A DNA stretch of 45,604 nt from the NCBI GenBank assembly GCA_050305975.1, contig JBNLGI010000172.1:1-45604 (forward strand). Reading direction: 5' to 3'. Positions 7,547-17,400 of the stretch are shown here, one piece after another. This stretch comes from Thiodiazotropha sp050305975 (GTDB lineage: Bacteria > Pseudomonadota > Gammaproteobacteria > Chromatiales > Chromatiaceae). The notes below the pieces were generated by a model that saw nothing but the letters and a program-made list of their open reading frames with translations, did not search any database and was not told the DNA's origin. The position numbers were made by a program, and so were the translations under genes. Position 1 is the first letter of the stretch. Each line of letters starts with the position of its first letter.

Positions 7547-8938
7547 TCAGGCCTTGCACGATACCAATCCCCGCTCCAGCTCCGCGCGGTCGAGCTCGCG
7601 GCCGATGAAGACCAGCTGGTTGTGTCGCTGCTCATTTTCCCAGGGGCGCCCGAACTTGCCATCGAACATCATATGGACGCCCTGGAAGACGAAACGCTCG
7701 GTTTGGCCCGCCAGCGCCAGGATGCCTTTGAAGCGGAAGATGTCCGGCCCCTTGTTGCGCAGCAGGGAGACCACCCAGCTCTCGAATTTCGCCTGATCCA
7801 GATCTCCTTGCAGGTGCAGGCCCACAGAGCCCACGGTCTCGTCATGGCTGTGGGGGCTGGCGTACTCCAGCTGGGAATCGGCTGCGATCGAAGCGCCGCC
7901 CAGGGTGAGGCGCATGTCGAACTCTGCGGGCAGGTGCTGGGTGAAGAGCGCGTAGCGGCCGGGACGGGGTATGTGCACCCGAAAGCGTCCTCCCTTTTGC
8001 TCATCCACCGGCAGACGGTAGAGGCGCTCGGCGGGCGTGAGACCGGTTTCGGCCGGCGCTGCCGCTTCATCGGAATAGAGCAGGATGCAGCGCTTTTTCC
8101 AGCTGTCGAAGTCCTGCTCGTCGTCCAGTGCACCCAGCACCAGGTCGATGCTCGGGTCGGGGCCGGGCTGGAAGCTCAGCTCGTAGCCGCCCGCCTCCAG
8201 GGTGAAGACACCGGACCATTCGAAAGGCAGTTCCTCCTGCAGGAAGCTGGGGATCTCCTCTACCTTGCTCTCCAGGTCGAAGGCGCGCACACCGAGTATC
8301 CGTTCCAGGTCGATGGCGCCGTGTCGGGTCTCATAGATGCGGGCCAGACGGTTGCGCCCCTTGATGGCGGCGGAGAGCTCGCGCAGCTCATCTGCGCTGA
8401 CCAGGTCGGTCTTGTTGAGCAGCACCACATCGGCGAAGGCCAGCTGGGCCTCGCACTCGTCGGATTCGCCCAGGTGCTGCACCACGTGTTTGGCGTCCAC
8501 CAGGGTGACGATGGCGTCCAGGTAGAGTTTCTCCTTCATCTCTTCGTCCATGAAGAAGGTCTGGGCCACCGGGCCGGGGTCGGCCATGCCGGTGGTCTCG
8601 ATGAGAATGTGATCGAACTTCTGCTTGCGGCGCATCAGACGGCCCAGGATACGGATCAGATCGCCGCGAACCGTGCAGCAGATGCAGCCGTTGTTCATCT
8701 CGAAGATCTCTTCGTCGGACTGCACCACCAGTTCGTGGTCGATACCGATTTCACCGTACTCGTTTTCGATTACGGCGATGCGCTTGCCGTGCTGCTCGGT
8801 GAGAATCCGGTTCAGCAGGGTGGTCTTTCCCGAACCGAGAAATCCGGTCAGCACCGTCACCGGCACGCGCCCGTCGTCTGTTGTGGCCGCTTTCTCTTGT
8901 GCATGGTCGGTGCAGGTTTTCTGGAGGCATGCCGTCAT
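7547..8938 (-). CDS. G3E GTPase of the CobW/P47K metallochaperone family
   Basis: 463 residues from the ATG at 8938, chosen over a TTG at 8953 because GAGAGAG precedes it. Walker A GFLGSGKTT lies at 32-40, the metal-binding GCICC motif at 84-88, ETTGMADPGP and the NKTD base-recognition motif follow, and a CobW C-terminal domain ends the protein (DIFRFKGILALAG ... GRPW). Between the two conserved domains is a long insertion (roughly 235-365) not typical of short COG0523 members. The family hands metals such as Zn or Co to target enzymes using GTP. Its place between an importer and cyanase, together with a CbiM-like protein, suggests metal handling linked to this operon; class I cyanase itself is not known to need a metal. 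Confidence 0.92.
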   Translation of the reverse strand: MTACLQKTCTDHAQEKAATTDDGRVPVTVLTGFLGSGKTTLLNRILTEQHGKRIAVIENEYGEIGIDHELVVQSDEEIFEMNNGCICCTVRGDLIRILGRLMRRKQKFDHILIETTGMADPGPVAQTFFMDEEMKEKLYLDAIVTLVDAKHVVQHLGESDECEAQLAFADVVLLNKTDLVSADELRELSAAIKGRNRLARIYETRHGAIDLERILGVRAFDLESKVEEIPSFLQEELPFEWSGVFTLEAGGYELSFQPGPDPSIDLVLGALDDEQDFDSWKKRCILLYSDEAAAPAETGLTPAERLYRLPVDEQKGGRFRVHIPRPGRYALFTQHLPAEFDMRLTLGGASIAADSQLEYASPHSHDETVGSVGLHLQGDLDQAKFESWVVSLLRNKGPDIFRFKGILALAGQTERFVFQGVHMMFDGKFGRPWENEQRHNQLVFIGRELDRAELERGLVSCKA

Positions 8939-8959
8939 AACGCTCTCTCTCAATTGGGG

Positions 8960-9901
8960 TTACTGATTCGCCGCTTTGGCGCCTTCCGCCTTACCGATAG
9001 CGCGGGCCGGATTGACCTCCTCGGGAAAGCGGCGGGCGGGACTCTCCGGTTTGCCCTTCTGCGCCTGCGCCGCTTCCTCGGTGACGGGTCCGCCGGCCAT
9101 CTCCTTGGAGCGCTTGACCAGGAACTCCACCAGGTGGTTGCGGATGGGGTAGTAGGCCGGATCGTGGATGATCGTGGTGCGCTCCCGGGGGCGGGAGATC
9201 TCCACCTTCACCGACTCGGCGATGCGCGCGTAAGGTCCGTTGGTCATCAACAGGATGCGGTCGGCCAGCAGGATCGCCTCGTCCACATCATGGGTGATCA
9301 TGAAGACGGTCTGGTGGGTCTCGTTCCAGATTTTCAACAGCTCGTCCTGGATGTTGCCGCGGGTCAAGGCGTCGAGGGCGCCGAAGGGCTCATCCAGCAG
9401 CAGCAGCTTGGGTTCGATGGCGAAGGCGCGGGCGATGGAGACACGCTGCCGCATGCCGCCGGAGAGTTCAAACGGCTTGCGCTCCTCCGCGCCGCCACCC
9501 AGGCCGACCATCTTCAGGTACTTGTAGGCGTGTTCGCGCACCTGCTCGCGGCTCCACTGGGGCCAGCGGGCGCGCACGCCGAAAGTGACGTTCTTGAGTG
9601 CGGAGAGCCAGGGCAGCAGGCTGTAGTTCTGAAACACCACGCCCCGTTCCAGGGCAGGACCGCCAACCTCCTTGCCTTCCATCAGCAGGGCCCCGTCGGT
9701 GGCGCCATCGAGACCGGCCAGGATATTCAAAATGGTCGACTTGCCGCAGCCCGAGTGGCCGATGATGCAGACGAACTCACCCTTGTGGATTCCGAAGTTG
9801 GCGTTCTCGAAGACCGTCAGCTCCCCGTCCTTGGTCTTGAACCGTTTGCTCAGGTCTTCCGCTTCGACAAAAAAGTGTTCTGCTCTCATGGATCTGCTCA
9901 T
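8960..9901 (-). CDS. ABC transporter ATPase, NrtD/CynD (nitrate/cyanate/taurine) type
   Basis: 313 residues. Walker A GHSGCGKST, signature LSGGMRQRVSIARA, Walker B LLLLDEPFGALD and the switch histidine in MITHDVDEA are all present, so it should hydrolyse ATP to drive import. After about residue 265 there is a C-terminal tail rich in Ala, Glu, Lys and Pro that is longer than in short family members. Start ATG overlaps the permease stop (ATGA), indicating coupling; an in-frame ATG four codons later is an alternative. Substrate assignment to cyanate rests on the cyanase in the same operon. Confidence 0.92.
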   Translation of the reverse strand: MSRSMRAEHFFVEAEDLSKRFKTKDGELTVFENANFGIHKGEFVCIIGHSGCGKSTILNILAGLDGATDGALLMEGKEVGGPALERGVVFQNYSLLPWLSALKNVTFGVRARWPQWSREQVREHAYKYLKMVGLGGGAEERKPFELSGGMRQRVSIARAFAIEPKLLLLDEPFGALDALTRGNIQDELLKIWNETHQTVFMITHDVDEAILLADRILLMTNGPYARIAESVKVEISRPRERTTIIHDPAYYPIRNHLVEFLVKRSKEMAGGPVTEEAAQAQKGKPESPARRFPEEVNPARAIGKAEGAKAANQ

Positions 9902-10728
9902 TCTTTATAGGTGACCAGGCGGGTCGCTCCGGAGAGCGCCATGTCGAGCAACATGCCCACGATGCCGATCATCAGGATGGAGAAGATCACGCTGGTGAGG
10001 TCGAGATTGTTCCACTCGTTCCAGACGTAGTAGCCGATGCCGGTGCCGCCCACCAGCATCTCGGCGGCCACGATGACCAGCCAGGCGATGCCGATGGAGA
10101 TGCGCATGCCGGTGAGGATGGTGGGCGCCGCCGCCGGCAGGATCACGGTGAAGGCGGTGCGCAGGGCCGAGAGCTCGTGGGTGCGGGCCACGTTGAGCCA
10201 GTCCTTGCGCACATTGGCCACGCCGAAGGCGGTATTGATCAGCATCGGCCAGATGGAACAGATGAAAATGACGAAGATGGAGCTGGTCTCCGAGTCCTTG
10301 ATGATGAAGAGGGCCAACGGCATCCAGGCCAGCGGCGAAATCGGCCGCAACACTTGGATGAAGGGATTCATGGCCTTGTGGATCAGCGGCGACATGCCGA
10401 TCAGAAAGCCGATGGGAATGGCGACGAGCGCCGCCATCAAGTAACCGCTCAAGACGCGGTAGACGGAATAGCCGAGCTGGATGCCTATACCCTTGTCGTT
10501 GGGACCCTTGTCGTAGAAGGGATTGGACAACTCCTCGACGGCGAGATCGATGACCTGGGAGGGTGGCGGCACGCGCGCCTCCTGATCGGCGCCGCCCATG
10601 AGCAACTCGTACTCGGTCAGCGCCTGCTTGGCTTGGGGCGCCTGGTTGGTCATCTCCCAGAGGCCGAGCACGACGACCAGGAAGCTGACGGCCAGGATGG
10701 CGGCGCGCATGTTGAGGGACTGCAGCAT
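9898..10728 (-). CDS. ABC transporter permease, NrtB/CynB type
   Basis: 276 residues with an N-terminal helix (about 9-26), a periplasmic segment, then five or six helices of the binding-protein-dependent permease fold. The EAA-type loop is visible as ELSALRTAFTVILPAAAPTILTGMRISIG, which contacts the ATPase. It resembles the SsuC/NrtB/TauC group. Preceded by AGAGAAG and separated from the substrate-binding protein gene by an 89-base gap that holds a strong hairpin. It forms the inner-membrane channel of the putative cyanate importer. Confidence 0.92.
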   Translation of the reverse strand: MLQSLNMRAAILAVSFLVVVLGLWEMTNQAPQAKQALTEYELLMGGADQEARVPPPSQVIDLAVEELSNPFYDKGPNDKGIGIQLGYSVYRVLSGYLMAALVAIPIGFLIGMSPLIHKAMNPFIQVLRPISPLAWMPLALFIIKDSETSSIFVIFICSIWPMLINTAFGVANVRKDWLNVARTHELSALRTAFTVILPAAAPTILTGMRISIGIAWLVIVAAEMLVGGTGIGYYVWNEWNNLDLTSVIFSILMIGIVGMLLDMALSGATRLVTYKE

Positions 10729-10774
10729 GACTTCTCTTTTCCGTTTCTCTTGGGCTTAGCCTTGGTTTCTGGGT

Positions 10775-10809
10775 GCGGGGGCCGGGCGGAGCTGCCCGCC
10801 CGACCCCGC
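10775..10809 (-). other. GC-rich stem-loop between binding-protein and permease genes
   Basis: Arms 10775-10789 and 10795-10809 pair over about 13-14 bp with one bulge around a short AGCTG loop. There is no T-run, so full termination is unlikely. Such hairpins between a binding-protein gene and the permease gene commonly protect the upstream mRNA and allow more binding protein than permease; that role is inferred here. Confidence 0.55.
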
Positions 10810-10817
10810 TTCTCACG

Positions 10818-12344
10818 CTATCGCTTGATGGCGAAGCTCTGGACATACTCCTCGGGCTTGGCCGGATCGAAGGTCTTGCCCATGATGCTGTAGGACTCAT
10901 AGGTGTGATCCGGTACCGGATAACCCAGCTCCTTCATCATGCGGCCGGCGTCGGAGGCCAGATAGACCTCCTCGGCGATCTTCTTGTAATCCACACTGCC
11001 CTCGACATAGCCCCAGCGCTTCATCTGGGTGAGGATCCAGACGGCCATGGAGTGCCAGGGGAAGGGATCGAAGTCGATGCGATCGGGCACGTTGTGCACG
11101 TTGCCCAAGCCATCGGCGTAGCGGCCGGTCAACACCTGTTCGATCACGGGCACCGGCTGGTTGAGATAGTTCTTGGGTGCGATGGCCTTTGAGATCTCCT
11201 TGCGGTTCTCGTGCTTGGAGGAGTAGGCGGTGGCGTCGACGATCGACTTCAGCAGCGCCGCATAGGTGTTCGGCAGGGTGGTGGCGAACTCCTCGGAGCA
11301 GGCGAACGCGCAGCAGGGATGGCCCGGCCAGATGTCCTTGGTCAGGGTGTGGATGAAGCCCACCTTCTCCCACACCGCGCGCTGGTTGAACGGATCGGGC
11401 GAGAGGTAGCCGTCCAGATTGCCGGCCCGCAGGTTGGCCACCATCTCCGGCGGCGGCACCACGCGGATCTGGATGTCCTTGTCCGGGTCGATGCCGTGTT
11501 CGGCCACGTAGTAGCGCAGCAGGAAGTTGTGCATGGAGTAGTCGAACGGCACGCCGAACTTGAAGCCCTTCCAGTCCTTCGGATCGCGTTTGTCCTTGTG
11601 CTTGACGTGCAGCACGATGGCCTGGCCGTTGATGTTCTCCACCGCCGGCATGCGGAAGGGCACGGCGGTGGAGCCCGCACCCATGGTGATGGCCAACGGC
11701 ATCGGCGTCAGCATGTGGCTGGCGTCGTACTCCTTGGCCAGGGACTTGTCGCGGGCCACCGCCCAGCCTGCGGTCTTGATCACATCCACATCGAGACCGT
11801 ACTTGGCGTAGAAGCCCATGGGATGGGCCATGATGATGGGCGTGGCGCAGGTGATCGGCACGAAACCCACCTTGAGCTTGGACTTCTCCGGCTTGCCAAG
11901 ATTGTCCTTGATCGCCGCCTTGACCTTGTCCATGGGCAGCATGCTGCCGAGCAGGGCGGCAAAGGCGCCGCCGCCCACCACGCGCATGAAGTCGCGGCGG
12001 CTCATGTCGTCGTGGCCGAAGATGCCGCGCACCACCGCGCTCTCGATGACCCGGTCCATGACGTCTTCGGAGCTCTCCAGAGGGTTGGGATCCGCCGCCG
12101 CGGATTGCGCTTTCCGTGCCTCAGCGAAGTCGGATTGTTCCGCACCCACCAGTTCACGCATCTCGGGTGTGGTGGTGCCCTCGAAGACCGCCCTCTCCAG
12201 GCGCTCGGTCAGCTCTGTTTCACTGCATTCGTAGTTGCTTGTGAGCTGCTCCTTCTGGAATACACAGATAGGGCAGTTGCACGCGGGACCGTGCTGAAGA
12301 TCGGTATCCGCATCGAACGGATTGCCGAGACTCTTGTTTGCCAT
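10818..12344 (-). CDS. Substrate-binding protein, NrtA/CmpA family, with long pre-Tat extension
   Basis: 508 residues. Residues 1-113 form a hydrophilic extension with a cysteine cluster C22-x-C24-x2-C27 (GPACNCPICVFQ) and C40. A twin-arginine signal follows at about 114-138 (SRRDFMRVVGGGAFAALLGS), and then the NrtA/CmpA periplasmic binding domain (KLKVGFVPITCATPIIMAHPMGFYAKYGLDV ...). A start at the internal ATG 12005 would give an ordinary Tat precursor but has no ribosome site, whereas the ATG at 12344 follows AAGGGGATAATC. The family binds nitrate, bicarbonate or cyanate; cyanate is favoured by the cyanase downstream. First gene of the operon, with a 0.23-kb leader after the sigma54 promoter. 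Confidence 0.9.
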   Translation of the reverse strand: MANKSLGNPFDADTDLQHGPACNCPICVFQKEQLTSNYECSETELTERLERAVFEGTTTPEMRELVGAEQSDFAEARKAQSAAADPNPLESSEDVMDRVIESAVVRGIFGHDDMSRRDFMRVVGGGAFAALLGSMLPMDKVKAAIKDNLGKPEKSKLKVGFVPITCATPIIMAHPMGFYAKYGLDVDVIKTAGWAVARDKSLAKEYDASHMLTPMPLAITMGAGSTAVPFRMPAVENINGQAIVLHVKHKDKRDPKDWKGFKFGVPFDYSMHNFLLRYYVAEHGIDPDKDIQIRVVPPPEMVANLRAGNLDGYLSPDPFNQRAVWEKVGFIHTLTKDIWPGHPCCAFACSEEFATTLPNTYAALLKSIVDATAYSSKHENRKEISKAIAPKNYLNQPVPVIEQVLTGRYADGLGNVHNVPDRIDFDPFPWHSMAVWILTQMKRWGYVEGSVDYKKIAEEVYLASDAGRMMKELGYPVPDHTYESYSIMGKTFDPAKPEEYVQSFAIKR

Positions 12345-12402
12345 GATTATCCCCTTCTACCTTGCCTATATAACGAGTTGGCGATGCGGTCAGCCACGGG
12401 CG

Positions 12403-12418
12403 TGGCACGGTTCCTGCT
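12403..12418 (+). promoter_or_regulatory. Second sigma54-type promoter, facing the activator gene
   Basis: TGGCACG-N4-CTGCT keeps the invariant GG and GC at the required spacing. Transcription would start near 12430, run antisense to the operon leader, and reach the activator gene after about 325 bases. Good match, but may be fortuitous. Confidence 0.4.
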
Positions 12419-12584
12419 CTGATCGTAGTGCGGGTCTTTTGGCCCTCAGTTGAATGCGAGACACGGACGATACTGGTGCAGGGACGCACTACCTCAACCA
12501 ATTCCGCACAACAATTGTGCAAATCACCGACGGGAGCCCACTCCAGTGCAAATCTGAAGCGCCTCGCGTCTTGAATGGCTTATT

Positions 12585-12600
12585 TGCAGCTATCGTGCCA
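12585..12600 (-). promoter_or_regulatory. Sigma54 (-24/-12) promoter of the cyanate operon
   Basis: Read on the minus strand: TGGCACG-ATAG-CTGCA, matching the consensus TGGCACG-N4-TTGCA at all but one defined position. Transcription would start near 12575, about 230 bases before the binding-protein gene. A sigma54 activator gene is divergently adjacent. Confidence 0.7.
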
Positions 12601-12669
12601 GGCACGAAAAAGGATATCTAACATATTGTATATAAAGGAAATAAAGGCTGGCAGGGTAGTACTTTTAGA

Positions 12670-12728
12670 GACTACGAGATTGCGTAATTCACGAGATCTC
12701 GTAACCGGTGCAACGATATTTCGTAGTC
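12670..12728. promoter_or_regulatory. Putative upstream activator sites
   Basis: Nested inverted repeats: GACTACGA (12670-12677) with TCGTAGTC (12721-12728); TACGAGAT (12673-12680) with ATCTCGTA (12696-12703); and the 12-bp palindrome ACGAGATCTCGT (12691-12702). They lie 70-130 bases upstream of the -24 element, the usual place for enhancer sites of a sigma54 activator, and overlap the leader of the activator gene, which allows autoregulation. Confidence 0.5.
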
Positions 12729-12755
12729 GTTGATCTGATGGCGAGGCCTGTTGAT

Positions 12756-14705
<1,950 letters not shown>

Positions 14706-15010
14706 TCGTTGTGGGGCCAACGGTTGCTACATCGGCGGGCGCTTACTCATTGCATCGAGTGTTCACGAGAGGGGAGACGATGGATAGCGAAGCAAGAGCG
14801 CAAACAGAGGAAATTTTCGGTGCGGCAAGCCGCACCCTACCCGTTAAACCGTAGGGTGCGGCTTGCCGCACCAAATCACGGGCAAAATAGTACAAAAAAA
14901 TGTGCCGATGCCTTGAGCAGGTGGTGCTATTCGAGTCAAATCCCTAAGCGATCCCCCTGGCTTTTCTCAAAGCCCTCCCACTGATTGATCCGCTAGACCG
15001 CTGCGCTTTG
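14706..15010. other. Convergent intergenic region, 305 bases
   Basis: Lies between the 3' ends of the sigma54 activator and the EF-G-like gene. It contains the perfect hairpin repeat at 14819-14872, which may also end transcription from both sides. Nothing else recognised. Confidence 0.6.
14819..14872. repeat. Palindromic repeat (REP-like, copy B)
   Basis: Two perfectly complementary 22-base arms (14819-14840 and 14851-14872) around a 10-base loop. The left arm begins GGTGCGGCAAGCCGCACC. Same family as copies A and D. Confidence 0.85.
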
Positions 15011-17056
15011 TCACTCTTCCTTGCGATGGTGCTTTTCACTCAGAGATTTCTGGATATTGCCCGGCACCGCTTCATAGTGGCTGAACTCGATCTCGTAGCT
15101 GCCTTCGCCGCCGGTGATGGCCTTGAGTTGGGTGCCGTAGCTCTCCAGTTCCGCCAGGGGGGCCTGGCCCTTGATGATCAGCATACCGTTGCGCCCCGAT
15201 TCGGTACCGCTGATCTGGCCGCGGCGGCCGGCTAGGTCGCCGGTGATGTCGCCCATGAAGCTGTCCGGGGTCGTGACGGTCACGTTGACGATCGGTTCCA
15301 GCACCACCGGTCCGGCGTTGTCGACCGCTTCCAGGAAGGCCTTTTTGCCGGCAGTGACGAAGGCGATCTCCTTGGAGTCGACGGAGTGATATTTACCGTC
15401 GTAAAGCGTGACGCGGATGTCCTGCAGCGGGAAGCCGGCAATGGCGCCCTCTTCCATCGCCAGGCGGATGCCCTTTTCCACCGCGGGGATGAACTGGCCC
15501 GGAATGGCTCCGCCCACCACGGCATTGACGTATTCGAAACCCTCGCCACGCGGTAGGGGTTCGATACGCAGGAATACCTCGCCGAACTGACCGGCGCCGC
15601 CGGTCTGCTTCTTGTGCCGGTAGTGCCCCTCCGCATTGCGGGTGACGGTCTCGCGATAGGCGATGCTCGGCGGATGGGTTTCGACCTCGACCCCGTACTT
15701 GTTCTGTAGTTGATGCAGCAGCACTTCGAGGTGGAGCTCGCCCAGACCGCGCATGACGGTCTCGTTGAGGCTGACATTGTGCTCGACATGGAAACAGGGG
15801 TCCTCGTCCTCCAGCTTGCGCAGTGCTTCGCCCAGCTTCTGTTCGTCGCCGCGCTTGGCGGTGTTGATGGCCAGGCCGAACAGAGGCAGGGGACACTCGA
15901 TGGAGCGCAGGTGGTGGTGATCCTCGTCGTGGGAGTCGTGCAGCACGGCGTCGAAATGGATCTCGTCGACACGCGCCACGGCACAGATATCGCCGGGGAT
16001 GGCCTCGTTGATCTCCTCCTGATCCTTGCCCTGCAGGCGGAACAGGTGATTGACCTTGAACGGTTTGCGGGCATCGCCTATGTAGAGTTGGGCGCCGCTC
16101 TTGAGGGTTCCCTGATGTATGCGGAAGATGCCGAGTTTGCCGCGATAGGGGTCGTTGAGAATCTTGAACACATGGCCGATGACGTGTTTGTCCGGATCGG
16201 GAGCGACCTCGACCGGTTTCATGTTGGCGCCTTCGCCCTTCATGAAGGGGGGCGGGTTGCCCTCGGTCGGATCGGGCATCAGGCGGGCCAGCAGCGTGAG
16301 CAGCTCGTCGATGCCGGCTCCGTTCTCGACCGAGGTAAAGCAGACCGGTATCAGGTGGCCTTCGCGCAACGCCTTTTCGAACGGGTCGTGGAGCTGTTCC
16401 GGCTGCAGTGCCTGGCCCTGTTCCAGGTAGAGTTCCATCAGCTCCTCGTCCACTTCGACCACCTGGTCGATCATGCTGTCGTGGGCTTCGGAGACCGAGG
16501 AGAAATCGGTGGCATCACCGCCGGGCTGGAAGAAGCAGTCGATCACCCGAGTACCGTTGTCCGCCGGCAGGTTGATCGGCAGGCACTCCTTGCCGAAGGT
16601 CTCCTGCAGGTTCGTCATGAGGGCGCTGTAGTCGGTATCGGACTGATCGATCTTGTTGACGATGATCAAGCGACAGAGATTTCTGCGTCGGGCCGCATCC
16701 ATCATGTGCAGGGTGACAGGCTCGATGCCGGTACTGGCGTTGACCACCAGGGCGGCGGTTTCCACGGCGGGCAGGATGCTGATGCCGCGCCCCAGGAAAT
16801 CGGCGTATCCGGGGGTATCGATGATGTTGACCTGCTTGGCTTCGTGGCTGAGGTGGGTGATGGCGATATCGAGCGAGTGCTGAAGCGACCTCTCCTGCTC
16901 CTCGAAATCACATACCGTGTCCCCCCGTGCCACGCTGCCCTGAGTGTGAATGGTGCCGCTGCGATGGAGCAGCGCCTCAATCAGACTGGTCTTGCCGGCC
17001 CCGGCATGACCGACTATGGCGATATTACGAATGTCGTGAATGGAATAACTGGCCAT
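15011..17056 (-). CDS. EF-G-like translational GTPase (FusA-related paralogue)
   Basis: 681 residues from the ATG at 17056, which follows AGGAG by 8 bases; an upstream in-frame extension to 17233 has no such site. G1 GHAGAGKT (16-23), DTPGYADF and NKID are present, followed by the EF-G domains II-V (GGAGQFGEVFLRIEP, GAIPGQFIPAVEKGI, GDLAGRRGQISGTE). The switch I region reads EQERSLQHS instead of the ERGITI signature of housekeeping EF-G, which places it in the EF-G-like subgroup found as a second copy in many bacteria. The exact role of that group is not settled; ribosome-associated GTPase activity is likely. Monocistronic, flanked by hairpin repeats. Confidence 0.88.
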   Translation of the reverse strand: MASYSIHDIRNIAIVGHAGAGKTSLIEALLHRSGTIHTQGSVARGDTVCDFEEQERSLQHSLDIAITHLSHEAKQVNIIDTPGYADFLGRGISILPAVETAALVVNASTGIEPVTLHMMDAARRRNLCRLIIVNKIDQSDTDYSALMTNLQETFGKECLPINLPADNGTRVIDCFFQPGGDATDFSSVSEAHDSMIDQVVEVDEELMELYLEQGQALQPEQLHDPFEKALREGHLIPVCFTSVENGAGIDELLTLLARLMPDPTEGNPPPFMKGEGANMKPVEVAPDPDKHVIGHVFKILNDPYRGKLGIFRIHQGTLKSGAQLYIGDARKPFKVNHLFRLQGKDQEEINEAIPGDICAVARVDEIHFDAVLHDSHDEDHHHLRSIECPLPLFGLAINTAKRGDEQKLGEALRKLEDEDPCFHVEHNVSLNETVMRGLGELHLEVLLHQLQNKYGVEVETHPPSIAYRETVTRNAEGHYRHKKQTGGAGQFGEVFLRIEPLPRGEGFEYVNAVVGGAIPGQFIPAVEKGIRLAMEEGAIAGFPLQDIRVTLYDGKYHSVDSKEIAFVTAGKKAFLEAVDNAGPVVLEPIVNVTVTTPDSFMGDITGDLAGRRGQISGTESGRNGMLIIKGQAPLAELESYGTQLKAITGGEGSYEIEFSHYEAVPGNIQKSLSEKHHRKEE

Positions 17057-17400
17057 TATGACTCCTATCTGCGCACGAAGCAGATGCAAGCAAGCTTCTT
17101 TTAGGTATTCGATGTGGGACCAGTATATCAACCAGTCGGGGGGAAATGTTGAGCTATGACAGGAAAGTCGAGAAAAGCGGGGCAGGCTGGATGCGCGCGA
17201 TCGAGCGGAACATACGGTGGGGCAGGGCCCCACCCTACACTTCGATTCGTGCGTAGGGTGGGGCCCTGCCCCACCATTAACGGTTGCTTAAATACAGAGC
17301 GCTTGCCTGATGAGGCGTCAACTCGTCGAGGGACGCCCTGAACTGTGCGCATAGGCGGTCACAGCAAGTCGGCGCTCCTTTGATTGCAGAGCACTGAAAG
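17057..17400. other. Intergenic region between ccmI and the EF-G-like gene, 344 bases
   Basis: Holds the hairpin repeat at 17216-17275, which may terminate the ccm transcript, and the leader of the EF-G-like gene. No ORF of its own is credible. Confidence 0.55.
17216..17275. repeat. Palindromic repeat (REP-like, copy C, GGGGC variant)
   Basis: Perfectly complementary 23-base arms (17216-17238 and 17253-17275) around a 14-base loop. The arms end CCCTAC/GTAGGG like copies B and D, but the outer part is GGTGGGGCAGGGCCCCAC. Downstream of ccmI. Confidence 0.85.

Larger units (their letters stand above)
12345..12755. other. Divergent regulatory region between cyanate operon and its likely activator
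   Basis: 411 bases without an ORF. It contains two sigma54-type promoters facing each other (12403-12418 plus, 12585-12600 minus), a GCACAA/TTGTGC palindrome at 12506-12520, a repeated GTGCAAATC (12517 and 12546), and a cluster of inverted repeats at 12670-12728 that may be activator sites. Confidence 0.65.

Noticed and set aside
7622..9910. A 762-codon plus-strand open frame
   Set aside because: Antisense to the CobW-type GTPase and the ABC ATPase, both of which have intact motifs; composition (runs of Gln, His, Gly, Leu) is that of an antisense frame.
15710..17104. A 464-codon plus-strand open frame
   Set aside because: Antisense to the EF-G-like gene, which has complete G motifs and a ribosome site.
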